Below are positions 1 to 9,715 of a stretch of 64,000 bases of DNA, piece by piece; position 1 is the stretch's first letter; each line of letters begins with the position of its first letter. Source of the DNA: Locusta migratoria (Eukaryota > Arthropoda > Insecta > Orthoptera > Acrididae); contig CM048745.1 of the NCBI GenBank assembly GCA_026315105.1, positions 742,137,006 to 742,201,005 of the forward strand. The letters are read 5' to 3'. The notes under the pieces are model-generated. The model saw only the letters and a program-made list of their open reading frames with translations. It was not told where the DNA came from and searched no databases. The translations under genes were made by a program, and so were the position numbers.

Positions 1-48
1 AAAAAATATTGATTGTACAAAAATCTACAACTGTTAAACTACTTTCCT

Positions 49-240
49 CTAGCTTCCAAAATTTTGTAGGCAATTGTCATAGCATGGCACAAGGTTTTGT
101 GTGCCTATTTCATAGAATGTTGCCGCCTGTGTATTCAACCATGTGGTAACATGTTCTTTCAGCTCGTTATCATCGTTTAAGTGTTGTCCACCAAGGACAG
201 ATTTTAGGTGTAAGAAGAGGATTACTGTCAAAAGATTTTT
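49..240 (-). pseudogene. Mariner transposase C-terminal fragment (left arm)
   Basis: On the minus strand this reads as the last part of a mariner transposase: a FLHLKSVLGGQH block, then KEHVTTWLN and LVPCYDNCLQNFGS, the usual tail of the family. It has no start codon of its own and lacks the DNA-binding domain and the catalytic aspartates. It is part of a foldback element and is not expected to be expressed. Confidence 0.8.
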
Positions 241-242
241 TT

Positions 243-435
243 TCACGATAATGCCTGACCTCACACACCGAATGTGACCAAACAATTCTTACGGAAATTT
301 CAAAGGGACCTGTTTGATCATCCTCCATACAGCTCGGACCTCTCTCCTAGCGACTTTCATCTCTTCGTACACCTAAAATCTGTCATTGGTGGTCAACACT
401 TCAACGATGATAAAGAGCTGTTACCACATGGTTGA
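243..435 (+). pseudogene. Mariner transposase catalytic-core fragment (right arm)
   Basis: The plus strand encodes HDNA, then a stop, then PHTPNVTKQFL and PPYSSDLSPSDFHLF, which correspond to the second and third catalytic aspartate regions of the D,D34D mariner transposase. It ends at KELLPHG, where a small deletion changes the frame relative to the KEHVTTW reading of the other arm. The same deletion occurs in the copy near 55 kb. The in-frame TGA after HDNA here is TGG in the other copy. Confidence 0.8.
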
Positions 436-752
436 ATACACAAGCGGCAACCTTCTGTGAAGGATGCATGCAAAAACCTGTGGCACACTATGATAAGTGC
501 CTACAAAATTTCGGCAGTTATGTGGAAGAGTAGTTTAAGAGTTGTAGAATTTTGTGCAATAAATTTTTTTTCTGTATCTGTGAAACAGCTTCATTTTATT
601 AACAAACGGAACTTACTTTCTGGACGCGCCTCGTACATTAATGTATATCTGTGATTTGCTTCGTATCTAACCTTCTTGCTTCTTATAAACCAGTGATCTC
701 TATACAACCTGGATGTATAACCCATCGCCCGCTAAGCGGGCAATGGTATAAC

Positions 753-1795
753 CACAGTCTAACATACACAGTCGCAACACTCACTGCTGTGAAAGTTGTT
801 ACCATCTGACAGTGGTGGGCGAGGTGCCGCAAGGAAAATGTTTGTTTGTAATTTCTTTTCTACGTAATTAACCAAATAGTTTCTGTAATTTTGCGTTCCA
901 AACATTAGTGAAATATCGAGAGTCATAAACAATCGTGAAATAAATGTAAAAACAGCAGAATTTCCCTGATTCACTTATATAAACAACAACTCATTCAAGA
1001 GGAAATACGAATATGTGTATATATTGTGTAGCCTACTTCGCTGAAAGTGAGAGAATATAAATAAACATGGAACATTTAATTCCTGTTGTGGTCTATTGCT
1101 AAATGACAGGAACTTTCTTTGACGTGTAAAAATTTGATATGTAGTCTAATGATTCGAACATTTTTACACTTCACTCGTCCTTGTTACAAACCATATACTT
1201 TTGAGTGTAATTAGTTTTGATTATGAAACGAATGTTTTGAAGATTATTGTCTTTTGTGGGTTAGATGTAATAACAATTGTGGAATTGGTTTCTGCTTTGT
1301 TGGGAAACTGTGTTTTTGCTTTCGATATTTTATTGTCACGTTTGTGAGGATTTCCTACAGCTACAGATGTAGTGGCTGATCTGGTACATTTACTAATGCA
1401 TTCCATATAAGTTTGTTATATTCAATATTTACTGATTTTACATACATGGTAGTGAAGAAATCCTGACGTTTGTGAGTAGAAATGCGACGTCCTTCTGTAT
1501 ATGGTCGGGTCTTTTGAAGATAATCTTAAATAATCTCTCCTGCAAAGTACTGTTTCATACCCTCCAATGGTTCTTAGGAAACCTCAAAGACAAATGTGGA
1601 GCTATTTTCCGGTTATTACGTATTTTTATGATACTCCATACTTTCCCCGTTGTAAAATTATGTTCAAATCAATTTAAACGACACTGTTCACGCTCATCCG
1701 ATATCATATTCAGAAATGTACCTCACCAGCCGCTTGGAGCGCTGCTGTCATGGCGTATAACAGAAATCTGTCGAAGTGTCGTGACTGTATATGTT
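753..1795. mobile_element. TIR DNA transposon (8-bp TSD family), copy 1, right tip lost
   Basis: Starts with CACAGTCTAACATACACAG and ends inside the matching inverted terminus, GTGTCGTGACTGTATATGTT, where RTE A begins. Its interior aligns along its length with the copies at 5016-5772 and 13139-17874. No transposase reading frame is visible, so it is non-autonomous. The better-preserved third copy has a perfect 8-bp target duplication, pointing to a hAT-like or P-like superfamily; I cannot choose between them. A short palindrome (CCCGCTAAGCGGG, 728-740) lies just outside the left end. Confidence 0.75.
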
Positions 1796-4700
1796 TGTTG
1801 TTGTTATGGTCTTCAGTCCGGAGACTGGTTTGATGCAGCTCTCCACCCTACTCTATCCTGAGCAAGCCTTTGAATCTCCTCATAAGAAAGGCAACCCACA
1901 TCCACTTGAATCTGCATACTATACGCGTCTCTTGGTCTCCCTCTGCGATTTTACCCCACACACTTCCCTCCAATGCTAAATTTACGATTCCTCGATTTCT
2001 AAGAATGTGTCCTACCAAGCGATCCCTTCTTTTAGTCAGGGTGTGCCAAAAATTCCTTTTCTCTCCAATTCTGTTCAGTACCTCTTCATTAGATATGCAA
2101 TCTACCCACCTAATCTTCAGCATTCTTCTGTAACACCACATTTCAAAAGCCTCTATTCTCTTCCTGTCCGCACTGCTTATCGTCCATGTTTCACTCCCGT
2201 ACAAGGCAACACTCCACACAAATGCCTTCAGAAAAGACTTCTTTACCCTTAAATTAATATTCGATGTTAGCAAATTTCTCTTTTTCAAAAATGCTTTTCT
2301 TCCCATTGCCATTCTGCATTTTATATCCTCTGTACTGCGACCATCACATGTTATTTTACTACCTAAGTAACAAAACTCATCTACCACCTTCATTGTTTCG
2401 TTACCTAATCTAATTCCTTCAGCGCCGCCTGATTTTCTAAGACCGCATTCCATTAATTTTATTTTGCTCTTGTTAATGTTCATTTTATACGCTCTCTTCA
2501 ACACTCTGTCCATTCCATTCAACTGCTCTTCCAGGTCCTTTGCTGTCTCTGACAGAATTACAATGTCATCAGCAAAACGCAATGTTTTTATTTCTTCCCC
2601 CTGATCTTTAATCCCTATTCCAAAATTTTCCTTGCTTTCCTTCACCGCCTGCTCGATGTACAAATTGAATAACATCGGAGAAAGGCTACAACCCTGTCTT
2701 ACTCCCTTCCCAACTGATGCTACCCTTTCATGCCCTTCGAGTCTAATAACTGCAGTCTGGCTTTTGTACAAGTTGTAAATAACTCTCCTTTCCCTATATT
2801 TTACCCCTGCTGACTTCAGAATTTGAAAGAGTGTATTCCAGTCAACATTGTCAAATGCTTTCTCCAAATCTACAAAGGCTAAAAATGTAGGTTTGCCTTT
2901 CCTTAATCTATCTTCTAAGATAAGACGTAAAGTGAGTATTGCCTCCAGGGTTCCAACATTTCTCCTGAATCCAAACTGATCTTCCCCGAGGTCAGCTTCT
3001 ACCAGCTTTTCCATTCTCCTGTAGATAATTCGTGTTAAAATTTTGCAACCATGAATTATCAAACTGATTGTTCTGTAATTTTCACACCTGTCTGCGCCTG
3101 ATTTCTTTGGAATGGGGATTATTATATTTTTCTTAAAGTCTGAGGGCATTTCGCCTGTCTCATAAATCCTACACACCAGTTCAAATAGTCTTGTCATGGC
3201 TGGCTCTCCCAGAGACTTTAGTAGCTCTGAGGGTATGTCATCTACTCCTGGGGCCTTGTTCCGACCTAGGTCATTCAAGGCTCTGTCAAATTCATCTCTC
3301 AGTATAGTATCTCCTATTTCATCTTGATATACTTCCTCTTCCCTTCCTACAACATCGTCTCTAAGTTCATTTCCTTTGTAGAGCTGCTCTATGTACTCTT
3401 TCCACCTTTCAGCTTTCCCATCTTTGCTGAGAACTGGTTTCCCATCTGAGTTCTTGATATTCATAGAGCTGCTTTTCCTGTCCCCAAATGTCTCTCTTAT
3501 TTTCCTGTAGGCGGTAGCTACTTTTCCCCTTGTTATACATTCTTCTACAGATTTGCATTTGGCTTCTAGCCATTCCTGCTTAGCCATTTTGCACTTCCTG
3601 TCAATCTCATTTTTTAGTCGTCTGTACTCCATTTTGCCTGTTTCATTTACTGCATTTTTATATTTTCTCCTTTCATCAATTAAATTTAGTATTTCCTGTG
3701 ATATCCAAGGATATTTTGTACGTCTTGCCTTTCTACCTATTTTGTCCTCTGCTGCCTTCACTATTTCATCTCTCAATGCTACCCATTCCTCTTCTACTGT
3801 TTTATTTCCCCCTGTTTCTGTCAATTGTTGCCTATAGCTCCCTCTGAAATTCTCCAGAACTTCACTTTCCTTCAATTTATCTAAGTCCCATCTCCTTATT
3901 TTCCTACCTTTCTGCAGTTTTTTCAGCTTCAGCCTACAGTTCATAACTAACAAGTTATGGTCAGAGTCTATATCTGCCCCTGGGTATGTCTTGCAGTTTA
4001 TAACCTGGTTCCGGAATCTATGTCTTACCATTATAAAATCTATCTGATACCTTTCGGTGTCTCCTGGTCTCTTCCACGTATACAACCTTCTTTTGTGATT
4101 CTTAAACCACGTGTTTGTTACGATTAAATCATGTTCTGTGCAAAATTCTACCAGGCGACTTCCTCTTTCATTCCTTCTGCCCAGTCCATATTCACCTGCT
4201 ATTTTTCCTTCTCTTCCTTTTCCTACTACCGAATTCCAGTCTCCCATCACAATTAAGTTTTCCTCTCCCTTAACTGTCTGAATAATTTCCTCTAGCTCCT
4301 CATATATTTCTTCGATCTCCTCATCATCGGCAGAGCTAGTTGGCATATAAACCTGTACTACTGTTGTCGGTGTTGGCTTCGTATCTATCTTGACAATGAT
4401 AATGCGATCACTGTGCTGCTCATAGTAGTTTACCCGCATTCCTATTTTCTTATTCATTATCAGTCCTACTCCTGTGATACCCCCAACTGATTTTGTACTT
4501 ATAATCCTGTACTCTCCTGACCAGAAATCCTGTTCATCCTGCCACCGAACTTCACTAATCCCCACTATATCTAACTTCAACCTATCCATATCCCTTTTTA
4601 AATTTTCTAATTTACCTACCCTATTAAGCGATCTAACATTCCACGCTCCGATCCGTAGAATGCCAGTATTGTCTTTCCTGATGACAACATCCTCCTGAGT

Positions 4701-4899
4701 AGTCCCCGCCCGGAGATCCGAATGGGGGACTATTTTACCTCCGGAATATTTTACCCGAGAGGATGTCATCATCATATTTCCATACAGTAGAGCTGCATGT
4801 CATCGGGAAAAGTAACGGCTGTAGTTTCCCCTTGCTTTCAGCCGTTCGCAGTAGCTGTGTGGCAAAGCCACATTAGCTGATGTTACAAGGCCAGCTCAG
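1796..4899 (-). mobile_element. RTE/BovB-like non-LTR retrotransposon, copy A, nearly intact
   Basis: The element runs 5' to 3' on the minus strand. Its 3' end is the short UTR and (AAC)n tail at 1796-1810, directly after the stop region. Its 5' leader matches copies E, F and G as far as the GGCCAGCTCAG region, then stops abruptly at 4899 against a SINE fragment, so roughly the first 200 bases of leader are missing. No target duplication can be found because both flanks are rearranged. It is the least damaged RTE in the window and carries one long reading frame. Confidence 0.92.
1848..4775 (-). CDS. Endonuclease-reverse transcriptase of RTE/BovB-like retrotransposon (975 aa, C-terminus frameshifted)
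   Basis: Encodes the single polyprotein that nicks target DNA and copies the element RNA by target-primed reverse transcription. An APE-type endonuclease fills about residues 35-280: WNVRSLNRVGKL, ISEVRW, GDWNSVVG, then YQIDFIM and SDHNLLVMN with the catalytic SDH. The reverse transcriptase follows at about 480-800: NKAPGVDDIPSELLK, KAFDNVDW, GVRQGCSLSPMLFNLYIEQ and the catalytic FADD in LRFADDIVILSE. A conserved C-terminal block (YGSETW, FEMWCYRRMLKIRW) comes next. The start MMMTSSRVKYSGG is the first ATG run shared with copies B and G. Around 1949-1952 the T run has four bases where other copies have five, so about the last 45 residues are read out of frame; the intact protein would be near 988 aa. 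Confidence 0.88.
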   Translation of the reverse strand: MMMTSSRVKYSGGKIVPHSDLRAGTTQEDVVIRKDNTGILRIGAWNVRSLNRVGKLENLKRDMDRLKLDIVGISEVRWQDEQDFWSGEYRIISTKSVGGITGVGLIMNKKIGMRVNYYEQHSDRIIIVKIDTKPTPTTVVQVYMPTSSADDEEIEEIYEELEEIIQTVKGEENLIVMGDWNSVVGKGREGKIAGEYGLGRRNERGSRLVEFCTEHDLIVTNTWFKNHKRRLYTWKRPGDTERYQIDFIMVRHRFRNQVINCKTYPGADIDSDHNLLVMNCRLKLKKLQKGRKIRRWDLDKLKESEVLENFRGSYRQQLTETGGNKTVEEEWVALRDEIVKAAEDKIGRKARRTKYPWISQEILNLIDERRKYKNAVNETGKMEYRRLKNEIDRKCKMAKQEWLEAKCKSVEECITRGKVATAYRKIRETFGDRKSSSMNIKNSDGKPVLSKDGKAERWKEYIEQLYKGNELRDDVVGREEEVYQDEIGDTILRDEFDRALNDLGRNKAPGVDDIPSELLKSLGEPAMTRLFELVCRIYETGEMPSDFKKNIIIPIPKKSGADRCENYRTISLIIHGCKILTRIIYRRMEKLVEADLGEDQFGFRRNVGTLEAILTLRLILEDRLRKGKPTFLAFVDLEKAFDNVDWNTLFQILKSAGVKYRERRVIYNLYKSQTAVIRLEGHERVASVGKGVRQGCSLSPMLFNLYIEQAVKESKENFGIGIKDQGEEIKTLRFADDIVILSETAKDLEEQLNGMDRVLKRAYKMNINKSKIKLMECGLRKSGGAEGIRLGNETMKVVDEFCYLGSKITCDGRSTEDIKCRMAMGRKAFLKKRNLLTSNINLRVKKSFLKAFVWSVALYGSETWTISSADRKRIEAFEMWCYRRMLKIRWVDCISNEEVLNRIGEKRNFWHTLTKRRDRLVGHILRNRGIVNLALEGSVWGKIAEGDQETRIVCRFKWMWVAFLMRRFKGLLRIE

Positions 4900-5015
4900 C
4901 CTAAACTTACAAACTACTTATGAACTAACTAATACTAAGGACGGCACAAATATCCATGCCCGAGGGGGGATTCGAACCCCCGACCGTAGTGGCCATGCAG
5001 ACCGTGACTGGAGCG
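4900..5015 (-). mobile_element. SINE-1 fragment, both ends missing
   Basis: Contains the middle of the SINE-1 consensus on the minus strand, including the B-box region (GGTTCGAATCC on the sense strand) and part of the body. It lacks the A-box end and the 3' tail. It fuses the truncated leader of RTE A to the truncated interior of a TIR element, so it marks a deletion or recombination joint rather than a clean insertion. Confidence 0.85.
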
Positions 5016-5772
5016 TAGTTCAGCTGTAGTAACAACTGTGGTATTGGTTACTACTTTGTAGGGAGACACTTTGATTTTGCCGTATTATTTCCAAGTCTGT
5101 GGCGTGTTTCCTTCAGCTACAGCTGTGATAGCTAAAATGGTGCGTTAAATACTGTAGTTACTGCATTCTATATACATTTCCTATGCTCCACCCACACCGA
5201 CTTAACTGGAATTTTTGTGAAGAAACTTTAACGTTCCTGAGTAGAAAAGCGACGTCTTTCTGCCAAAGGGTAGTTCTACTAGTGTTTCCTAGTCTTATTT
5301 TAAAGTAGAAAATGAAATTCTGGATGATTGACTGAGCCTGTAGCTTACAAGATAATTATATATAAACTGTCCCATAATGTACCGTTTCGTATCTTGTCAG
5401 GGATCTTAAGAAACCTAAGAAGCACTGATGTGGAACTATTTTTAAGTTATTACCTTTTTTTATGTTACTGCTAAGTTTACCTAATGAGAAACGTATGTCA
5501 AAATCAGTGGTGTACATAAGGGGTCAGGGGACCTGGGTGGGGCAAGGGAGCCAATGATTGTAGGCCTCTTCTGAAAACGCCATAACCAAGCATCGATTGA
5601 GACCTCTAACAACTTTTTCTTAGGCATCAGTTTGAGATGATGCCACAAAATTGTTTTCCGCTCCACCCCCTTCCGAAATTAAATGCTATGTTCGTCACTG
5701 GGCAAAGTTAACGTAAACGATAACATTCCCACTCATCCAATATCGTGTTGTGACTGTATATGTTACACTGTG
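5016..5772. mobile_element. TIR DNA transposon (8-bp TSD family), copy 2, left part missing
   Basis: Aligns with the right two thirds of the copy at 13139-17874 and ends in the family inverted terminus, GTGTTGTGACTGTATATG then TTACACTGTG. The left part is replaced by the SINE fragment. A small hAT-like MITE sits inside it. No coding sequence is visible. Confidence 0.75.
5505..5700. mobile_element. hAT-like MITE, 196 bp
   Basis: Begins CAGTGGTGTACATAAGG and ends TATGTTCGTCACTG, imperfect inverted ends of the CAGTGGCG type also seen at 16843-17188 and 58612-59216. It interrupts the enclosing TIR element relative to its third copy. The flanks GTCAAAAT and GGCAAAGT agree at six of eight bases, consistent with a decayed 8-bp target duplication. 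Assignment to hAT is by TIR type and duplication length. Confidence 0.65.
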
Positions 5773-6139
5773 GTTTTACTCTATGTAAACAAATCGGCGT
5801 TGTTAACGTAAATGTTTTTACGAATTCTGGTAACATATTGCAAAATCGTGACATATTAGTAGAAAAAACCGCTGTTGACATAATTATTTTTCACGAGTAA
5901 TATACTGGAAATAAGTGACACATTCCTACAAGAAAATCGTGACATATAAGTCGAAAGTGCTCTGTGTTTTTGACGAGGTACAGTGTAACCGAATTTGGAA
6001 GAAGTGTTTTGTACCGAAGGAATAGCGTCTTAAAGACGTACCACTGAGAAGAAATCGCTGAAGAAGAAGTTAAAGAAAAGTAAATCGAGACATTTTAAAA
6101 TCATTATGACCTTTTTTTTCGACCGTGACTGTGTTACAA
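5773..6139. other. No recognised feature
   Basis: AT-rich sequence between the TIR element and the Penelope-like tail. I see no reading frame, RNA gene or repeat that I can name. Confidence 0.5.
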
Positions 6140-6559
6140 TAATTAACAGGTTAATTGAATTTTCTGCTACCAGTCACAATGCCTGTAGCTGTTAAAATTA
6201 TTTATTAAGCTACATGTTTCGAGGCATGTGCCTGATCTCCAGGCTATTTGTCATACACAAAACTATTACTACAGGTATGTTACACTACATTCTTGCGGTC
6301 TGTTGCAATGGACCTGTGAAAACACAAATACGACTTTTTGAGATGATGTCTCTGTGTCCCGAAATTTCGTTTGATTACGAAAGTTGATATTATTAACTCA
6401 CGATCTTTATGTGAAGTAGCATTCTTCTTCTGCTGCTGCTTGGAGGCATAATTGTAGCGCTTCTTGGTTTGCTGTTCACATCACATAACATTTAGCCTCA
6501 CGATTTCACTGTCAACACAGCTGACACACTAAACAAGATGGCGGTCAAAACAAAGGATT

Positions 6560-6909
6560 GTTCTGACTGGTTTAGTATTGATATAACGATGTTTAGCATC
6601 GAGAACCGCTTGGAGTGTCTTCTAGTCGTTGCTAGAGGGTGTTGTGAATCTTTCACCAATCTTAAACATTCACTAATCTTCATGGTGGATCTGAAGATTG
6701 TTTCCACTTGATACTTGGCCAAAACTTTTCCAATACGATCCGTGATGTTGTGGATAAACGAAAGAAAACCTTTCCCAGCCGACATTTATTGTTGTCTCAT
6801 GTTTTCTGACACTTTTCTTTTAGGATGTAGTGCTCGATCTATCTCTTTATCGACATACCCATTTTTCTTTAAACCCGTTCGTAAATGGTTTAATTCATCT
6901 TCCAGATAA
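6560..6909 (-). pseudogene. Penelope-like RT thumb/linker fragment
   Basis: The minus-strand reading contains YLEDELNHLRTGLKKNGY, DKEIDRALHPKRK, then an in-frame stop, then TDRIGKVLAKYQVETIF and LRLVKDSQHPLAT. This is the stretch that joins reverse transcriptase to the GIY-YIG nuclease in Penelope-like proteins. The expected next motif (GVYRIPC-like) is absent, so the nuclease has been lost. Confidence 0.7.
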
Positions 6910-7086
6910 ATTGGCTCACAGATATTATTGGCTCTGTCCATCAATATTTTGATGACACCTCAGTTTAGCAATAGCTAGACTCAGAGGGATACCCCTTCAA
7001 TTTGTTCGTAAAATTCACTATTTTATTGAAAATAAGTCGTGAATAGGCACTGTTGGAACAAAGTTACTATATCTGGTGGAAACATG

Positions 7087-7380
7087 TCAGCTATGTAAGA
7101 AAGGGCTTTCGTCTACAGGGACCATGATAAATAAGGATATTACATGGAAACTGACAATAATATCACATGGACAGACAGTGATGTTTCTCAATTTTTCTAT
7201 AAAATACGAAGAATTTTTGATGTGCTTATCTGCTTTACCTATGTGTGGTTGCAACATGGAGGCGAGATGTCTAGCCAGCTCTGTTGTTGGAGATCCAATG
7301 ACACTTACTATCGGTATTAATGGCACATTTGTTTTATGCACATTAGGCAACCCGTATAATCTTGGGGCGTATCTTGCAAA
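7087..7380 (-). pseudogene. Penelope-like reverse transcriptase N-terminal palm fragment
   Basis: Reads APRLYGLPNVHKTNVPL, PIVSVIGSPTTELARHLAS and then SFHVISLFIMVP. In active members the last motif is SFDVVSLFTNVP, so the first catalytic aspartate has become histidine. About 90 residues are in frame. It sits upstream of the linker block in the expected order. Confidence 0.72.
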
Positions 7381-7400
7381 GATGTTTTTTTATCCTCGGT

Positions 7401-8074
7401 AGGAATGGAAGACTTTTTTTATTAGCATTTAAAAGTTTTGTTTGTTCCCAAACTTTAAAAAACGCGTGTCACGGTGTCCCCTTAAATACTCCCAATGTTC
7501 AGACTTTTTCACCTACTACCTGTATATTTGCAATTTAGTAAAATAATTGTAAGGCAGTTAGGGGCAATCTAACAATAGCTTGACTTACTGTCAGCGCCAT
7601 CATCCCAGCGTTCTCCGCATTCCTCGCGCTGGCAAACGAAAGGTAGTGGAGGGCCAAGCTTTCTTTGCACACCTGAGAGGGACGTCAAACAACAAGACAG
7701 TGGACCAGAGGTTGAGTCAACCGTATACGCAAACACTCATGCCGCTGGCAAAAGGTCGCAGCTGTGTACTCTCGTAAAGATAAAGTATGGATCCACCTAG
7801 AAGGTTTATATGTTACTTCCCGCAACTCGAATAAAGTACAGAGCTTAGAAATTTACATTACACCAAACCCCACTACCGTAACTCTTTTTGGGTAATTCGA
7901 GGCACAAATCAGAGGAAATCACGTCGCTAGATCAGGCAGTTAGATCCCAAATAACACACAACAAGCATGCCGACCCACAGATAAGTGCATTGCGTTACAG
8001 CTTCAGTTCCGCAAAGGTATCGAGGAAGAAACACTGCTGATAATTCTAGAATATAACACCCACTAGTTAGGACT
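7401..8074. other. No recognised feature
   Basis: No gene or repeat that I can name. A short plus-strand open frame near 7580-7777 has no recognisable motif and is probably chance. Confidence 0.5.
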
Positions 8075-8161
8075 AACCAAAGAATCGGACTCTCTCTTTG
8101 GCCCTTTCCCGCACAAGCAGGGTCGGCACGGTGTTAAACGCGGATTTGGCATGTGTTAATA

Positions 8162-8579
8162 ATAAAAAAAAAAATGTTCAAATGTTTGTAGAGTCTATGG
8201 GACTTAACTACGGGGTCATCAGTCCCTAAACTTACAAACTACTTACGAACTACTTACAACTAAGGGCGGCACAAATATCCATGCCCGAGGGGGGATTCGA
8301 ACCCCCGACCGTAGTGGCCGTGCCGGCCGCGGTGGCCGAGGGGACTAAGGCGCTCCAGTCACGGTCTGCACGGCCACTACGGTCGGGGGTTCGAATCCCC
8401 CTTCGGGCATGGATATTTGTGCCGTCCTAGTTCGTAAGTAGTTTATAAGTAGTTTGTAAGTTTAGAGACTGATGACCCCATAGTTAAGTCCCATAGACTA
8501 TACAAACATTTGAACATTTCGTAGTGGCCGTGCAGACCGTGACTGGAGCGCCTCAGTCCCCTCGGCCACCGTGGCCGGC
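8162..8579 (-). mobile_element. SINE-1 copy, itself interrupted by a second SINE-1
   Basis: Minus-strand SINE-1 whose sense 3' tail is T-rich, seen as A-rich on the plus strand at 8162-8174. It is flanked by TGTGTTAATA at 8152-8161 and 8580-8589, a clean 10-bp duplication inside SINE-2. Its tRNA-like head reaches the right edge (GCCGGCCACGGTGGCCGAG on the sense strand). Confidence 0.92.
8324..8519 (+). mobile_element. SINE-1 copy nested inside another SINE-1
   Basis: A full plus-strand copy. The head CGGCCGCGGTGGCCGAGG contains the A-box region, GGTTCGAATCC the B box, and the body ends CAAACATTTGAACATTT. It is flanked by CGTAGTGGCCGTGC at 8310-8323 and 8520-8533, a perfect 14-bp duplication of host-SINE sequence. 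This is direct evidence of L1-type retroposition in opposite orientation to its host. Confidence 0.95.
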
Positions 8580-8648
8580 TGTGTTAATATTTACAGGGTG
8601 ACCGGATACCCTTCCTGCCGCCACCCCATGACCCCCAGGAGGAAATGT

Positions 8649-9454
8649 TATTGTTGTTGTGGTCTTCAGTCCGCAGACTGGTTTGATGCAGCTCTCCACG
8701 CTACCCTGTCCTGTGCAAGTCTCTTCATCTGAGAATATGTTCGGCAACCTACATCCTATTGAAGCTGCTTACTGTATTAGTCCCTCGGTCTCCCTCTAAA
8801 ATTTTTACCCCACACACTTCCTTCTAATGCTAAGTTGACAATTCCTTGATGTCTCAGAAAGTGTGCTACCAATCTATCATTTCTCTTAGTCAGGATATGT
8901 CAGTAACTCCTTTTCTCCCCAATTAGGTTAAGCACCTCCTCATTAGTCACGTGATCTACACATCTAATCTTCATCATTTCTTCAACATCGCCTGATTTTC
9001 TGACATTAGATTCCATTAATTTCGTTTTAATCTTGTTAATGTTCACCTTATATATTCCTTTCAAGACACTGTCCATTACATTCAATTGATCTTTCAGATC
9101 CTTTGCGGTCTCCGACAGAATTACTATGTCATCGGCAAACCGCAATGTTTTTATTTCTTCTCCCTGCACTTTAATGCCCTCTCTAAATTTCTGCTTCCAT
9201 TCGTTCACTGTCTTCTCAATGTACAGATTGAATAACATTGGGGAAAGGCTACAACCCTGTCTTACTCCCTTCCCAATCTGCGTCCCTTTCTTGCCCCTAG
9301 ACTCTAATAACCGCTGTCTGGTTTTTGTATAGGTTCAATATAACTCTTCGCTCCCTATATTTTACCCCTGCTACCTTCAGGGTTTGGAAGAGTGTATTCC
9401 AGTCGACATTGTCAAAAGCTTTCTCCAAATCTACAAATGCCAAAAACGTACCCC
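8649..9454 (-). mobile_element. RTE copy C, 5'-truncated with internal deletion
   Basis: The 3' end with (AAC)n is at 8649. The coding remnant at 8900-9238 includes MLFNLYIEKTVNEW, LRFADDIVILSETAKDL and the tail KIRCVDHVTNEEVLNLIGE. The block between KSGD and KIRWVD is absent, an internal deletion of about 400 bases compared with copy A. The 5' truncation falls in the FVDLEKAF region. AAATGT flanks it at 8643-8648 and 9455-9460, a short likely target duplication. Confidence 0.88.
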
Positions 9455-9715
9455 AAATGTATGAGTGTAAAGTGTTACGAAATGTTTGCGACTCGTGTGA
9501 CTGAGGTGGGACTTGGGGACCAGCCCGGTATTCACCTAGCGGGAGGTAGAAAACCGCCTAAAAACCACATTCAAGCTGGCTGGCACTCCGACACCTTTCG
9601 TTAATCTGCCGGGCGGATTCGGTTGATTCGAACCGAGGCCGGTACGCCTCCCCGTCTCGGAAAGCGGTGCGTTAGACCACATGTCTATCCGAGCGGGTAA
9701 CCGAAGAATCGGACT

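Larger units (their letters stand above)
1..635. mobile_element. Mariner-derived foldback element, copy 1 (left end outside window)
   Basis: Two mariner transposase C-terminal fragments face outward from a centre near 240, so the element is an asymmetric inverted repeat rather than an intact mariner. The right terminus carries an inverted repeat ending in GGACGCGCCTCGTA at 622-635, with the TA typical of mariner targets at its edge. The left terminus is missing because the window starts inside the element. A second copy at 54842-55533 is the reverse complement of this one, with the same internal joins. Seen: arms, terminus, shared scar. Known: mariners insert at TA. Inferred: non-autonomous, moved by a related mariner. 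Confidence 0.85.
6140..7400 (-). mobile_element. Penelope-like element, degenerate
   Basis: The minus strand carries two blocks typical of Penelope-like reverse transcriptases, described separately below. The likely 3' region at 6140-6260 includes ATGCCTCGAAACATGTAGC and a tail I associate with this class. The part between the two coding blocks, which should hold the catalytic YADD, is missing: the reading runs from a FYEQIEGVSL-like segment straight into the RANNICEPIYLEDELNHL segment. The GIY-YIG endonuclease that should follow VKDSQHPL is also unrecognisable. Element limits are approximate. Confidence 0.7.
8092..9698 (-). mobile_element. SINE-2 (long tRNA-derived SINE) interrupted by three later insertions
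   Basis: The tRNA-like head is at the right end, on the minus strand: GTGGTCTAACGC resembles an A box and CGGTTCGAATC a B box. The body (GCCAGCCAGCTTGAATGTGG, GGCTGGTCCCC) runs to about 9461. It resumes at 8590-8648 and ends at 8092-8151 after removal of RTE C and the SINE-1 pair. The ends are flanked by a 17-base duplication, AACCAAAGAATCGGACT at 8075-8091 and AACCGAAGAATCGGACT at 9699-9715, with one difference. I recall this long body from orthopteran genomes, but did not search. Confidence 0.8.

Noticed and set aside
1472..4698. Plus-strand open frames over RTE A (for example 1472-1861, 2007-2252, 3553-3837)
   Set aside because: They are antisense shadows of the minus-strand RTE polyprotein; the same shadow frames recur over copies B, E, G and H.
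753..5772. One TIR element with RTE A inserted between 1795 and 5016
   Set aside because: The sequence on the two sides overlaps in element coordinates (both contain the same interior), so they are two copies and not two halves.
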